In this document: in pieces, positions 1 through 7,250 of the stretch | How positions within the stretch are numbered: position 1 is the stretch's first letter | Layout: the number at the start of each line of letters is the position of its first letter | Source: an uncultured Erysipelotrichaceae bacterium | GTDB lineage: Bacteria; Bacillota_I; Bacilli_A; RFN20; CAG-826 | Direction: 5' to 3' | DNA: 9,081 nucleotides | NCBI GenBank assembly: GCA_902782395.1 | Contig: CACZNF010000012.1 | Coordinates: 1-9,081 of the forward strand | The notes under the pieces: generated by a model | The model's input: only the letters and a program-made list of their open reading frames with translations | Database searches by the model: none | Told to the model about the DNA's origin: nothing | Position numbers and translations under genes: made by a program

Positions 1-138
1 GCTCGCAGTAATGCGCAAAACTTATCCGCAACTATTAGTGCGACAATCTTAGTTTCAGACGCTAAACGCTTACACGATATCTTCATCCTGTTGAAAGGTA
101 TCACTGGTGTTTACCGCGTCGATCGAGTCATTCATTAA
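1..138 (+). CDS. relA: RelA/SpoT-family (p)ppGpp synthetase/hydrolase, 3' end (C-terminal ACT domain)
   Basis: Only the last 45 codons are in the window; the frame is open from base 1 and ends at TAA 136-138. The translated tail contains the segment LLKGITGVYRVDRVIH at its C-terminus, which resembles the final strand and helix of the regulatory ACT domain of long Rel proteins. In the family, the N-terminal HD and synthetase domains make and break (p)ppGpp from GTP/GDP and ATP during amino acid starvation, while the C-terminal TGS and ACT regions sense the ribosome; none of the catalytic part is visible here. The position directly upstream of hisS and aspS matches the common Firmicutes order rel-(dtd)-hisS-aspS, which supports the call. 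Without the rest of the gene, the exact Rel subtype cannot be decided from the sequence. Confidence 0.8.
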   Translation, partial: ARSNAQNLSATISATILVSDAKRLHDIFILLKGITGVYRVDRVIH

Positions 139-143
139 AGGAG
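137..143 (+). promoter_or_regulatory. Shine-Dalgarno sequence of hisS
   Basis: AAAGGAG lies 5 nt before the ATG at 149 and overlaps the last two bases of the rel stop codon. It fixes the hisS start at 149 rather than at the in-frame GTG at 107, which lies inside the rel coding region and lacks a comparable site. Confidence 0.85.
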
Positions 144-148
144 AAATT

Positions 149-1432
149 ATGGCAGTTATTAACGTTAAAGGCACTCACGACATTATTGGTGAGGAAAGCA
201 ATGCATTTGCCTACATTGAAAATCTCTTAAAACAAATATGTGATTTATTCGCATATAACGAAGTTAGACCTCCAGTCATCGAACATAGCGAACTCTTTGT
301 TCGTGGTGTTGGTGAAGGTAGTGATATTGTGCGTAAGGAAATGTACACCTTCCTTGATAAAGGCGAACGTTCCATCACATTACGTCCAGAATTTACCGCC
401 GGTATCATGCGCTTAATCGTGCAAAACAAATTATTAGCCACCAACGAATTACCTTATAAGGTTTATTACTGTGGCCCTGTCTTCCGTTATGAAAGACCAC
501 AACTCGGTAGATATCGTCAGTTTAATCAATTTGGTGTGGAAGCCGTGGGCAATAACTCTCCAGAAATCGATGTGGAGACCATTACCTTAGCCTATACAAT
601 CTTAAGTTCTTTGAACTTAGAAGGCGTCACAATCAGCATTAACACCTTAGGTGATGATGAATCAAGAAACGCTTATAAAGAAGCCTTAAAAGCCTACTTT
701 GCTAAATACTTAGATAAGATGTGCCCAGACTGCCACAGCCGTTATGAACTTAATCCTTTAAGAATTCTCGACTGTAAGGTGCCAGAAGATCAAGAAATCG
801 TTAAAGGCGCACCAAAGATGAAGGATTATTTATCTGATGCCGCAAAAGAAAGATTTAATCGTGTCTTAGCGTTGTTAGATGAGCTAGAAATCCCTTATCA
901 AGTCGACGACACTTTAGTGAGAGGCTTAGATTACTATTCAGAAACCGTCTTTGAATTCCATTACGTTTCTAAGACTGGTAATGATTATGGTGCCATAGGC
1001 GCGGGTGGTCATTATGACAAACTCGTGAAAGAACTCGGTGGTCCAGATGCCGCTGGGGTGGGTTTCTCCTTCGGTGTGGAAAGATTATATAGTGTCCTTA
1101 AAGACGATAATCTTTTACCAAGCGATATTAATAACCCTGTAGAAATCTACATTATGCCTTTAGGCATGAACGCTAAAGCAATGGCTTTAAGCGTGGCTAG
1201 TGAATTACGCTTAAATGCTTATAGAACTGATATCTGTTATGAAGATGTCAAACTCGGCAATATGTTCAAGCGTGCAGAAAGAAAAGGCGCTAAATTTGCC
1301 GTTATTATTGGTGATGACGAAGTCAATAAACAAGAAGTCATCATTAAAAACTTAACTTCTACGGAACAAAAGAGTTGTCCGTTAGATAAATTAGTCGAAA
1401 CTATTTCTAAAGAAATGGGTGAAGACAAATAA
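149..1432 (+). CDS. hisS: Histidine--tRNA ligase (HisRS)
   Basis: A 427-residue class II aminoacyl-tRNA synthetase that charges tRNA-His with histidine using ATP in the cytoplasm; the length is normal for bacterial HisRS. Visible landmarks: KGTHDI at residues 7-12, the motif 2 region with GPVFRYERPQLGRYRQF (109-125), the histidine-binding signature LVRGLDYY (256-263), the second HisA signature GAGGHYDKL (284-292) and motif 3 GVGFSFGVERL (303-313), followed by the C-terminal anticodon-binding domain from about 330. The histidine-specific signatures and the anticodon domain argue against the paralogue HisZ. The ATG at 149 is chosen because of the strong SD and because the family begins a few residues before KGTxDI. 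It follows rel by 10 nt and precedes aspS by 23 nt, so rel-hisS-aspS is probably one operon. No T-box leader fits in the 10-nt gap. Confidence 0.97.
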   Translation: MAVINVKGTHDIIGEESNAFAYIENLLKQICDLFAYNEVRPPVIEHSELFVRGVGEGSDIVRKEMYTFLDKGERSITLRPEFTAGIMRLIVQNKLLATNELPYKVYYCGPVFRYERPQLGRYRQFNQFGVEAVGNNSPEIDVETITLAYTILSSLNLEGVTISINTLGDDESRNAYKEALKAYFAKYLDKMCPDCHSRYELNPLRILDCKVPEDQEIVKGAPKMKDYLSDAAKERFNRVLALLDELEIPYQVDDTLVRGLDYYSETVFEFHYVSKTGNDYGAIGAGGHYDKLVKELGGPDAAGVGFSFGVERLYSVLKDDNLLPSDINNPVEIYIMPLGMNAKAMALSVASELRLNAYRTDICYEDVKLGNMFKRAERKGAKFAVIIGDDEVNKQEVIIKNLTSTEQKSCPLDKLVETISKEMGEDK

Positions 1433-1455
1433 TTATTAAAGATAGGAAAAGCTTT

Positions 1456-3180
1456 ATGGAAAGAAGTCATTACAGCAACGAATTAGGACTCAATAACGTT
1501 GGTGAGAAAGTCACTTTAATCGGTTGGGTCAGTAAAAGAAGAAATCTCGGCTCTTTGTTATTTATCGACTTAAGAGACCGTTATGGCATCGTCCAAATCG
1601 TCGTCAACGACGGTTTAGAAATTCCTGATGTCAGAAATGAATACGTCATTCAAGTGAAAGGTGAAGTTGCTAAGAGAGCCACACCAAATCCAAAACTCAA
1701 AAGTGGTGAAATTGAAGTCAACGCTAGTGAGATTGTGCTCTTAAACACCGCAAAAACTACACCTTTAATCATCGCTGATGAAACAGACGCCTTAGAAGAT
1801 ACAAGATTAAAATATCGTTATCTCGACTTACGTCGTCCTTGCATGCAACACTATTTTGATGTGCGCGACACCATTAAAATGACCACGCATAGTTTCATGC
1901 ACAAGAATCACTTCATCGAAATCGAAACCCCAATGCTTTGCGCATCCTCACCTGAAGGTGCAAAAGAATATTTAGTGCCTTCCCGTGTGCATAAAGGTCA
2001 ATTCTACGCCTTACCACAAAGCCCACAAATGTTTAAGCAATTACTCATGGTGGCCGGTTTTGAAAGATATTATCAAATCGCTAGATGCTTTAGAGATGAA
2101 GACTTAAGAGCGGACCGTCAACCAGACTTCACACAAATTGATATTGAGACATCTTTCTTAGATCAAAATCAATTCTTAGCGTTGATGGAACAATTAATTA
2201 AAGATATCTTTAAAGCCACAATTAACTATGACGTCAAACTTCCATTAAGACAAATGACTTATAAAGAAGCTATGGACCGTTTCGGTAGTGATAAACCAGA
2301 CACAAGATTCGGTATTGAACTCAATAATATCAAAGATATTTTTGCAAATACCACCTTCGCTGGTTATCAAAGTGCAGAAGCTATTAAAGCGATCGTTGTT
2401 AACGGTGTAGCGGATCAAACTTCCCGTAAAGTTATCGATAATTTAACTCTCGAAGCCAAGAAATTCGGTTTAGGCGGTTTAACCGTCCTTAAAAAGGAGA
2501 ACGGGGAATTAACCGGTTCCTTCCTAAAATTCCTTTTAGAAGACGAAATCAAGGCCTTAAATGAAAGATTAGCATTAAAGGATAATGACATAGTAATCAT
2601 CGCTGCAGGCAATGATAATCGTGTTACGCCTTTATTAGGTGCGTTACGCTTAAAGTACGGACGTGAACTTGGTCTCATCAAAGAAGGAACCTATGATTTA
2701 TTATGGGTCATCGACTTCCCAATGTTTGAAAGAGACGTGGAAAGTGGGGCAATCGTCGCTACTCACCATCCTTTCACCCGTCCAAGAGACGAAGATGTTA
2801 AATACTTAGATAGCGACCCAACCAAGGTCTTAAGCTATGCTTATGACATCGTCATTAACGGTTATGAAGCTGGTGGTGGCACTCTTCGTATTTACGACCA
2901 AGATATGCAAAGAAAAATCTTTGAAGTCTTGGGCCTTAGCGATGAAGAAATCAAAGAAAGATTTGGTTACTTCGTTGATGCCTTACAATACGGTACACCT
3001 CCACACGCAGGTATGGCCTTTGGCTTAGACCGTTTAGCAATGATTTTAGGTGGCACAGACAACATTCGTGATGTCATTGCCTTCCCTAAAAACTTAGCGG
3101 CAGTCGACCCAATGACAAATGCGCCTACAACCGTTACACAAGCGCAACTTGATGAATTAGGCATCAAATTCGACAAATAG
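1456..3180 (+). CDS. aspS: Aspartate--tRNA ligase (AspRS, bacterial type)
   Basis: A 574-residue class II synthetase that attaches aspartate to tRNA-Asp. Domain order: N-terminal OB-fold anticodon-binding domain (about 1-105, with LGSLLFIDLRDRYGIVQ at 31-47), catalytic core starting near 120 with RYLDLRR (121-127), the flipping-loop region SSPEGAKEYLVPSRV (164-178), motif 2 with FRDEDLRADRQPDFTQ (212-227), the bacterial GAD insertion (about 285-410), then GGGTLRIYD (473-481) and motif 3 GMAFGLDRLAM (519-529). The GAD insertion and length (family about 590) identify the bacterial type, not the archaeal or AsnRS type. Whether it charges only tRNA-Asp or also tRNA-Asn cannot be told from the sequence; this depends on whether asnS or gatCAB exists elsewhere. 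A moderate SD (AGGAAA, 1444-1449) lies upstream of the ATG. Confidence 0.97.
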   Translation: MERSHYSNELGLNNVGEKVTLIGWVSKRRNLGSLLFIDLRDRYGIVQIVVNDGLEIPDVRNEYVIQVKGEVAKRATPNPKLKSGEIEVNASEIVLLNTAKTTPLIIADETDALEDTRLKYRYLDLRRPCMQHYFDVRDTIKMTTHSFMHKNHFIEIETPMLCASSPEGAKEYLVPSRVHKGQFYALPQSPQMFKQLLMVAGFERYYQIARCFRDEDLRADRQPDFTQIDIETSFLDQNQFLALMEQLIKDIFKATINYDVKLPLRQMTYKEAMDRFGSDKPDTRFGIELNNIKDIFANTTFAGYQSAEAIKAIVVNGVADQTSRKVIDNLTLEAKKFGLGGLTVLKKENGELTGSFLKFLLEDEIKALNERLALKDNDIVIIAAGNDNRVTPLLGALRLKYGRELGLIKEGTYDLLWVIDFPMFERDVESGAIVATHHPFTRPRDEDVKYLDSDPTKVLSYAYDIVINGYEAGGGTLRIYDQDMQRKIFEVLGLSDEEIKERFGYFVDALQYGTPPHAGMAFGLDRLAMILGGTDNIRDVIAFPKNLAAVDPMTNAPTTVTQAQLDELGIKFDK

Positions 3181-3182
3181 GT

Positions 3183-3214
3183 TATAACATAGTTATACAA
3201 AAACTATTTAAATA
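3183..3214. repeat. Two small palindromes in the aspS-tkt spacer
   Basis: TATAAC-ATA-GTTATA (3183-3197) is a perfect 6-bp inverted repeat with a 3-nt loop, and TATTTAAATA (3205-3214) is a perfect 10-bp palindrome. Neither is followed by a T run and both are all or mostly AT pairs, so they are poor terminators. They could be binding sites for a regulator of tkt, or chance in an AT-rich spacer. Only the symmetry is seen; the role is inference. Confidence 0.3.
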
Positions 3215-3223
3215 CTAGATAAT
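3193..3223 (+). promoter_or_regulatory. Weak candidate promoter for tkt
   Basis: A -10-like GATAAT (3218-3223, within TAGATAAT) lies 25 nt before the tkt ATG. The -35 position holds only a poor match (around TTATAC, 3193-3198). No terminator separates aspS from tkt, so tkt may also be read from the upstream operon. Confidence 0.2.
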
Positions 3224-3248
3224 TACTAATGCAGAAAGGTTTAACAAC

Positions 3249-5222
3249 ATGAACAAAAATGATCAATTAGCGATTGCGACAATCAGATCACTCTGTATCG
3301 ACACCATTAACAAAGCAAATTCTGGTCACCCAGGTATGGCGTTAGGCAGCGCACCTGCTCTCTACACCTTATTTACCAAGCACTTAGTGGCTACACCAAA
3401 AGACAGCAAATGGTTCAATAGAGACAGATTCGTCCTCTCCAGCGGACACGCTTCCGCCTTACTTTATTCCATGCTTCACTTAAGTGGTTATAAGATTAGC
3501 ATGGATGATATGAAACAATTCCGTCAAATCGATTCCTTAACACCAGGTCACCCAGAATATGGTTGGACTGATGGTGTGGATGCAACATCTGGTCCTTTAG
3601 GACAAGGTATTTCCCAAGCTGTTGGTATGGCGATGGCCGAACAAATGGTCAATAAGCTTTACAGCTTTGGTGATGATGTGTGCAATCACTACACATACGC
3701 TTTATGCGGTGATGGCTGCTTACAAGAAGGTATCTCTCAAGAAGCTATCTCCTTAGCCGGTCACTTAAAACTCAATAAATTCATCCTTTTATACGACGCT
3801 AACCAAGTGACACTTGATGGTGCTTTAGACTTATCATTCTCTGAACAAGTTAAAGCGAGATTCTTAGCCTCTGAATGGGATGTCATCGAAGTCGAAGATG
3901 GTAACGATGTCGACGCGATTGATGCCGCTATTAGCAAAGCTAAAAAGAGCAAAGAAAAACCAACCATGATTATGATCCATACCGTTATCGGTTTTGGTTC
4001 CGCTAAACAAGGTACAAATAAAGTCCACGGTAACCCATTAGGCGCTGAAGATGGTAAGAATGCCAAATTATCCTATGGATTTGACCATGAAGACTTCTAT
4101 GTGCCACAAGAAGTTTATGATTTATTCAAAAACACCTTTGGTGCTCGTGGTGAAAAGGCTTATAACGAATATAACGCTAAGTTAGCCAAATTAGCCGCAG
4201 ATAAGAAGACCAAAGATGAATACGATCGCTTCATCTCCTTAAACGGTGTTGATGTTGATAAATATTTACCAGGTGTCTACCCAGACTTCGTTGAAGGTTC
4301 TGCTACATCCACACGTGTGGCTTCTGGTAAAGCCCTTAACTACTTAATGCTCAGCATGCCAAATTTATTTGGCGGTTCCGCTGACGTTGCTGGCTCTGTC
4401 ATGACAAAGCTCGATAATGGTGCTAACTTTGACGCCAACAATAGAGCGGGTCATAACATTAACTGGGGTATTCGTGAATTCGCAATGGCGAGCGCACAAA
4501 ACGGTATGCTCTTACACGGTGGTGTTCGTAGCTACGTCGGTGCATTCTTCGTCTTCTCTGATTACATGAAACCAGCCATTCGTATGGCCGCATTAAGTCA
4601 TGTTCCAGCCATCTACTTATTATCTCACGATAGTATCGCCGTAGGCGAAGATGGTCCAACACATCAACCAATCGAACAATTAGCGATGTTACGTAGCATC
4701 CCACATATGGATGTCATTAGACCTGCTGATGAAAGAGAAACATATGGCGCTTGGTTTGCTGCTTTACAAAGTAAGAATCATCCAACTGCGATTATTCTTT
4801 CCCGTCAAAACCTTCCTTTACTAAAGGATAGTGATGGAGAAGCCTTAAAGCGTGGTGCTTATGTTGTTAGCAAAGAACAAAAGAAAGCCGACTTCGTTTT
4901 AATCGCCACAGGTAGTGAAGTCTCCTTAGCGGTTGCCGCTCAAGCGTTATTACTTGAAAAAGGCATCGATGTTCGTGTTGTCTCTATGCCATGCTGGAGC
5001 TACTTCGAAAAACAAGACGAAGCCTACAAGAAAGAAGTCATCAATCTTCCAAAGGCCAAATGTGTTTCCATTGAAATGCTTTCAACCTTTGGTTGGGCTA
5101 AATATGCTGACACAAATATCGGCTTAGATGAATTCGGTGCTAGCGCTCCTGCTAAAGACGTCTTCAAGAAATTCAATTTCACTCCAGAATACGTCGCTAG
5201 TGTTGTTGAAAAGCTCAAATAA
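3249..5222 (+). CDS. tkt: Transketolase
   Basis: A 657-residue thiamine-diphosphate enzyme of the non-oxidative pentose phosphate pathway, which moves two-carbon ketol units between sugar phosphates (for example xylulose-5-P plus ribose-5-P to sedoheptulose-7-P plus glyceraldehyde-3-P). Full family length. Seen in order: GHPGM with the substrate-binding His (H27), SSGHAS (H67), GHPE (H101), TSGPLGQG (113-120), the ThDP/metal motif starting GDG (154-156) with the metal-ligand region DANQ (183-186), the pyrimidine-binding domain with NWGIREFA (405-412; E410 is the expected catalytic glutamate), SHDSIAVGEDGPTHQP (459-474) and the C-terminal domain from about 540. These signatures fit transketolase rather than DXS or a split transketolase. 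The SD AGAAAGG (3233-3239) sits 9 nt before the ATG. It ends at its own intrinsic terminator. Nothing odd is seen in the gene. Confidence 0.97.
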   Translation: MNKNDQLAIATIRSLCIDTINKANSGHPGMALGSAPALYTLFTKHLVATPKDSKWFNRDRFVLSSGHASALLYSMLHLSGYKISMDDMKQFRQIDSLTPGHPEYGWTDGVDATSGPLGQGISQAVGMAMAEQMVNKLYSFGDDVCNHYTYALCGDGCLQEGISQEAISLAGHLKLNKFILLYDANQVTLDGALDLSFSEQVKARFLASEWDVIEVEDGNDVDAIDAAISKAKKSKEKPTMIMIHTVIGFGSAKQGTNKVHGNPLGAEDGKNAKLSYGFDHEDFYVPQEVYDLFKNTFGARGEKAYNEYNAKLAKLAADKKTKDEYDRFISLNGVDVDKYLPGVYPDFVEGSATSTRVASGKALNYLMLSMPNLFGGSADVAGSVMTKLDNGANFDANNRAGHNINWGIREFAMASAQNGMLLHGGVRSYVGAFFVFSDYMKPAIRMAALSHVPAIYLLSHDSIAVGEDGPTHQPIEQLAMLRSIPHMDVIRPADERETYGAWFAALQSKNHPTAIILSRQNLPLLKDSDGEALKRGAYVVSKEQKKADFVLIATGSEVSLAVAAQALLLEKGIDVRVVSMPCWSYFEKQDEAYKKEVINLPKAKCVSIEMLSTFGWAKYADTNIGLDEFGASAPAKDVFKKFNFTPEYVASVVEKLK

Positions 5223-5247
5223 TCAAAACAAAATACAAATTATAGAG

Positions 5248-5275
5248 AAGTGGAGAAATCCACTTTTCTTTTTTT
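5248..5275 (+). terminator. Intrinsic terminator after tkt
   Basis: AAGTGGA (5248-5254), GAAA tetraloop (5255-5258) and TCCACTT (5259-5265) form a perfect 7-bp stem, followed by a T-rich tract (5266-5275, interrupted by one C). It starts 25 nt after the tkt stop codon and separates tkt from the Asp23-nusB operon. Confidence 0.92.
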
Positions 5276-5279
5276 ACCT

Positions 5280-5308
5280 TTGCTAAACGAATATATTTAC
5301 TATATATT
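5280..5308 (+). promoter_or_regulatory. Candidate sigma-A promoter of the Asp23-nusB-xseAB operon
   Basis: TTGCTA (5280-5285) and TATATT (5303-5308) are separated by 17 nt; the overlapping TATTAT (5305-5310) is an alternative -10. The predicted start near 5315 gives a leader of only about 11 nt before the ATG at 5326. Its place right after a terminator and before an operon supports it. Confidence 0.5.
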
Positions 5309-5325
5309 ATAAGTAGGTAAGGTTT

Positions 5326-5667
5326 ATGGCAGACTACGTCTATATTGAAAACTACGCAAATAAAGGAAAAATTGGTATCTCCATCAATGTCTTTGACAGC
5401 TTGGTGACCAATGCTTTAAGCAACGTTTCCGGAATCTCTATGAGTAGTGCTCATATGAAGCGTAATCAAAAGATCCGTTTAAATAGACCTGTTCAAACAA
5501 CTATTAGACACGGTATCGTGCACGTTTGGGTCGCTGTGGATGTCGCTAAAGGCACCAATTTACAAGATGTCACTCGTAATATCCAAGAAGAAATCACCAA
5601 TGCATTTTTAATGACCACAGAACAAGTGCCATTCGATGTCGCTGTCAAAGTCATATCAATTATTTAA
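5326..5667 (+). CDS. Asp23/Gls24 family protein (YqhY-like)
   Basis: A 113-residue protein of the Asp23/Gls24 (DUF322) family, judged from the N-terminal GKIGISINVFDSLVTNALSNV (14-34), the following conserved Gly-Ile turn (VSGIS, 34-38), the beta-rich middle (HGIVHVWVAVDVAKGTN, 62-78) and the C-terminal helix plus VKVISI ending. It is short and has no signal peptide or transmembrane segment, so it is probably cytosolic. Family members include the abundant envelope-associated Asp23 of Staphylococcus and YqhY of Bacillus, whose gene sits next to nusB and the acetyl-CoA carboxylase genes and which has been linked to control of fatty acid synthesis. Here the nusB link is kept, but no acc genes are upstream. 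A role in lipid homeostasis is inference from the family. An SD-like TAAGG (5318-5322) lies 3 nt before the ATG, with AGTAGG (5312-5317) as a better spaced alternative. Confidence 0.85.
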   Translation: MADYVYIENYANKGKIGISINVFDSLVTNALSNVSGISMSSAHMKRNQKIRLNRPVQTTIRHGIVHVWVAVDVAKGTNLQDVTRNIQEEITNAFLMTTEQVPFDVAVKVISII

Positions 5668-5687
5668 TCAATCAAAACGCTTTTTTT

Positions 5688-6110
5688 ATGGAAAAAATAT
5701 CTCGTAATCAAGAAAACTTTATAATCATGACCGTCATCTATGACGAGATTGCTGATCAAGTGGCTAGCAGGGAGCATAACTTCCGTGATGTTGATGAAAT
5801 CATCACCGAAATGACTGATAACCCACGTCCTTTTAAGGAACACAGTGCTTATGTGCAAAACATGATTTCAAGTGTCTTAAATAACTATGGGGCTATCATC
5901 TCCGCTTTCCAACCACACTTAAGAAACTGGAAGTGGGAAAGACTACCATTATTAACCCAGTCCGTATTATTGATGAGCTATGCGCATTTCTACTATGTAG
6001 AAAAGATTGATAAGCGCATCGTCATTAATACCGCAGTGGAACTCGCTAAAAAGTATATCGAAGAAAAACAGGCCAAATTCATTAATGCGATATTAGACGA
6101 GGTACTCTAA
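5688..6110 (+). CDS. nusB: Transcription antitermination factor NusB
   Basis: A 140-residue all-helical protein, the normal size for NusB, which with NusE (S10) binds boxA RNA and supports antitermination in rRNA operons. The C-terminal half carries the family pattern: WKWERLPLLTQSVLLMSYAH (81-100), KRIVINTAVELAKKY (109-123) and KFINAILDEVL (130-140). The N-terminal half is divergent: the usual arginine-rich first helix is reduced to a single Arg (R6). The call rests on the C-terminal pattern and on the context between an Asp23 gene and xseAB. The ATG at 5688 has no recognisable SD and directly follows seven T residues. The next in-frame ATG (codon 14) has none either and would cut into the first helix. 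The gap to the Asp23 gene is 20 nt, and the stop overlaps the xseA start by one base. Confidence 0.88.
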   Translation: MEKISRNQENFIIMTVIYDEIADQVASREHNFRDVDEIITEMTDNPRPFKEHSAYVQNMISSVLNNYGAIISAFQPHLRNWKWERLPLLTQSVLLMSYAHFYYVEKIDKRIVINTAVELAKKYIEEKQAKFINAILDEVL

Positions 6111-7249
6111 TGAATAATGATCGCCCAGTCTTTACCGTCAGCGATATCAACCAATACATCAAAGCCGTCCTCAGCAATGATGAGAACTTAAAGTTCATCT
6201 ATGTGAAAGGCGAAATCTCTAATTTTAAAATGGCAAGCAACGGTCATTTTTATTTTTCTTTAAAGGACGATAAGTCTTTAATCGGTGCGATGATGTTTTC
6301 TAACTACGCATCAAAATGTAATTTTAAGCCAGAAAACGGACAAGAAGTTGTGGTCTTTGGCTCAATTGACGCTTATGTTGGTCGTGGGACATATCAAATC
6401 ATTGTTTACCAAATGGAAGAAGTCGGAGCGGGCGCTCAGCTTCTAGAATTAGAAAAGCTCAAAAAGAAGCTCCTAGAAGAGGGTTTATTTGACGAATCTA
6501 GGAAGAGAAAGATAAATCTTTATCCTCACGCAATTGGCGTTATTACCGCGCCTAATAGTGCGGCGATTAAAGATATTCTGTTTAATCTTAAACGTCGATA
6601 TCCAATTGCTGATATTTACGTCTTCTATAGCGCTGTTCAAGGGGAAAATGCCCCTAAGGAATTACTCAAAGCCTTCGAATTAAGTCAAACTTATCCTTTA
6701 GATACGTTGCTGATTGGTCGTGGAGGCGGCGCTAGTGAGGATTTAAGCGCTTTTAACGACGAGAAACTAGTAAGAGCGATTGCTAATTCAAAGATGCCTG
6801 TTATCGCTTGTGTAGGCCACGAAATCGATTCTACATTAGTAGACTTTGTCGCTGATAAGCGCGCTAGTACGCCAACAGGAGCGGCAGAGCTAGCGACAAT
6901 TGACCGTCGTGAAATCGAAGAAAAGCTTTCATTCTCTTTACAAGACATGGAAGAAAGCCTAAAGCAAAGAATCCAAGGTATGAAAGATGATTTATCTTCT
7001 TATAAAGAAGATTTAGATTTAGAGATCCGTCAATTAGTGGCCCATTACACACAGTTATTAAATCAAAAGAAAGCCACTTTAGAAGCCCTTAATCCCAATA
7101 ACGTTATTAAGCGTGGCTTCTCCTTAACAGTGGATGAAGAAGGTAAGCCAGTAAGCGACATTAAAGCGGTCAAAAAAGGTCAACATATCAAGACCATCTT
7201 AAAAGATGGAATCATCAATAGTGAAGTTATAGACACGGAGGAAAAATAG
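6110..7249 (+). CDS. xseA: Exodeoxyribonuclease VII large subunit (short form)
   Basis: A 379-residue catalytic subunit of exonuclease VII, which together with several XseB subunits degrades single-stranded DNA from either end during repair. An N-terminal OB-fold (about 6-105, with VKGEISNFK at 32-40) is followed by the catalytic domain with GVITAPNSAAIKD (143-155), GRGGGASEDL (203-212), VGHEID (235-240) and DKRASTPTGAAEL (249-261). A short coiled-coil (about 265-325) and the conserved C-terminal LEALNPNNVIKRGF (324-337) follow. Typical homologues have 400-460 residues. The N- and C-terminal signatures are intact, so the difference lies mainly in the coiled-coil arm that holds XseB. Start ATG overlaps the nusB stop (TAATG), suggesting translational coupling; a weak SD (CGAGG, 6098-6102) is upstream. 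Confidence 0.95.
   Translation: MNNDRPVFTVSDINQYIKAVLSNDENLKFIYVKGEISNFKMASNGHFYFSLKDDKSLIGAMMFSNYASKCNFKPENGQEVVVFGSIDAYVGRGTYQIIVYQMEEVGAGAQLLELEKLKKKLLEEGLFDESRKRKINLYPHAIGVITAPNSAAIKDILFNLKRRYPIADIYVFYSAVQGENAPKELLKAFELSQTYPLDTLLIGRGGGASEDLSAFNDEKLVRAIANSKMPVIACVGHEIDSTLVDFVADKRASTPTGAAELATIDRREIEEKLSFSLQDMEESLKQRIQGMKDDLSSYKEDLDLEIRQLVAHYTQLLNQKKATLEALNPNNVIKRGFSLTVDEEGKPVSDIKAVKKGQHIKTILKDGIINSEVIDTEEK
7237..7241 (+). promoter_or_regulatory. Shine-Dalgarno sequence of xseB
   Basis: GGAGG inside the 3' end of xseA, 9 nt before the ATG at 7251. It is the strongest SD in this operon, fitting the need for several XseB copies per XseA. Confidence 0.8.
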
Positions 7250-7250
7250 T

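Noticed and set aside
107..148. GTG at 107 as an earlier in-frame start for hisS
   Set aside because: It lies inside the rel coding region without a suitable SD. The ATG at 149 has AAAGGAG at the right distance and gives the usual HisRS N-terminus.
2837..3028. Plus-strand 63-codon frame inside aspS
   Set aside because: It lies wholly within the conserved catalytic region of aspS in another frame, with no own SD.
3181..3248. Intrinsic terminator after aspS
   Set aside because: The 6-bp TATAAC/GTTATA hairpin is weak and has no T run after it.
3761..4066. 101-codon minus-strand open frame inside tkt
   Set aside because: It is fully antisense to conserved transketolase sequence and has no recognisable motif. 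Likewise the 81-codon minus frame at 4459-4704 with an Arg-rich, unnatural composition.
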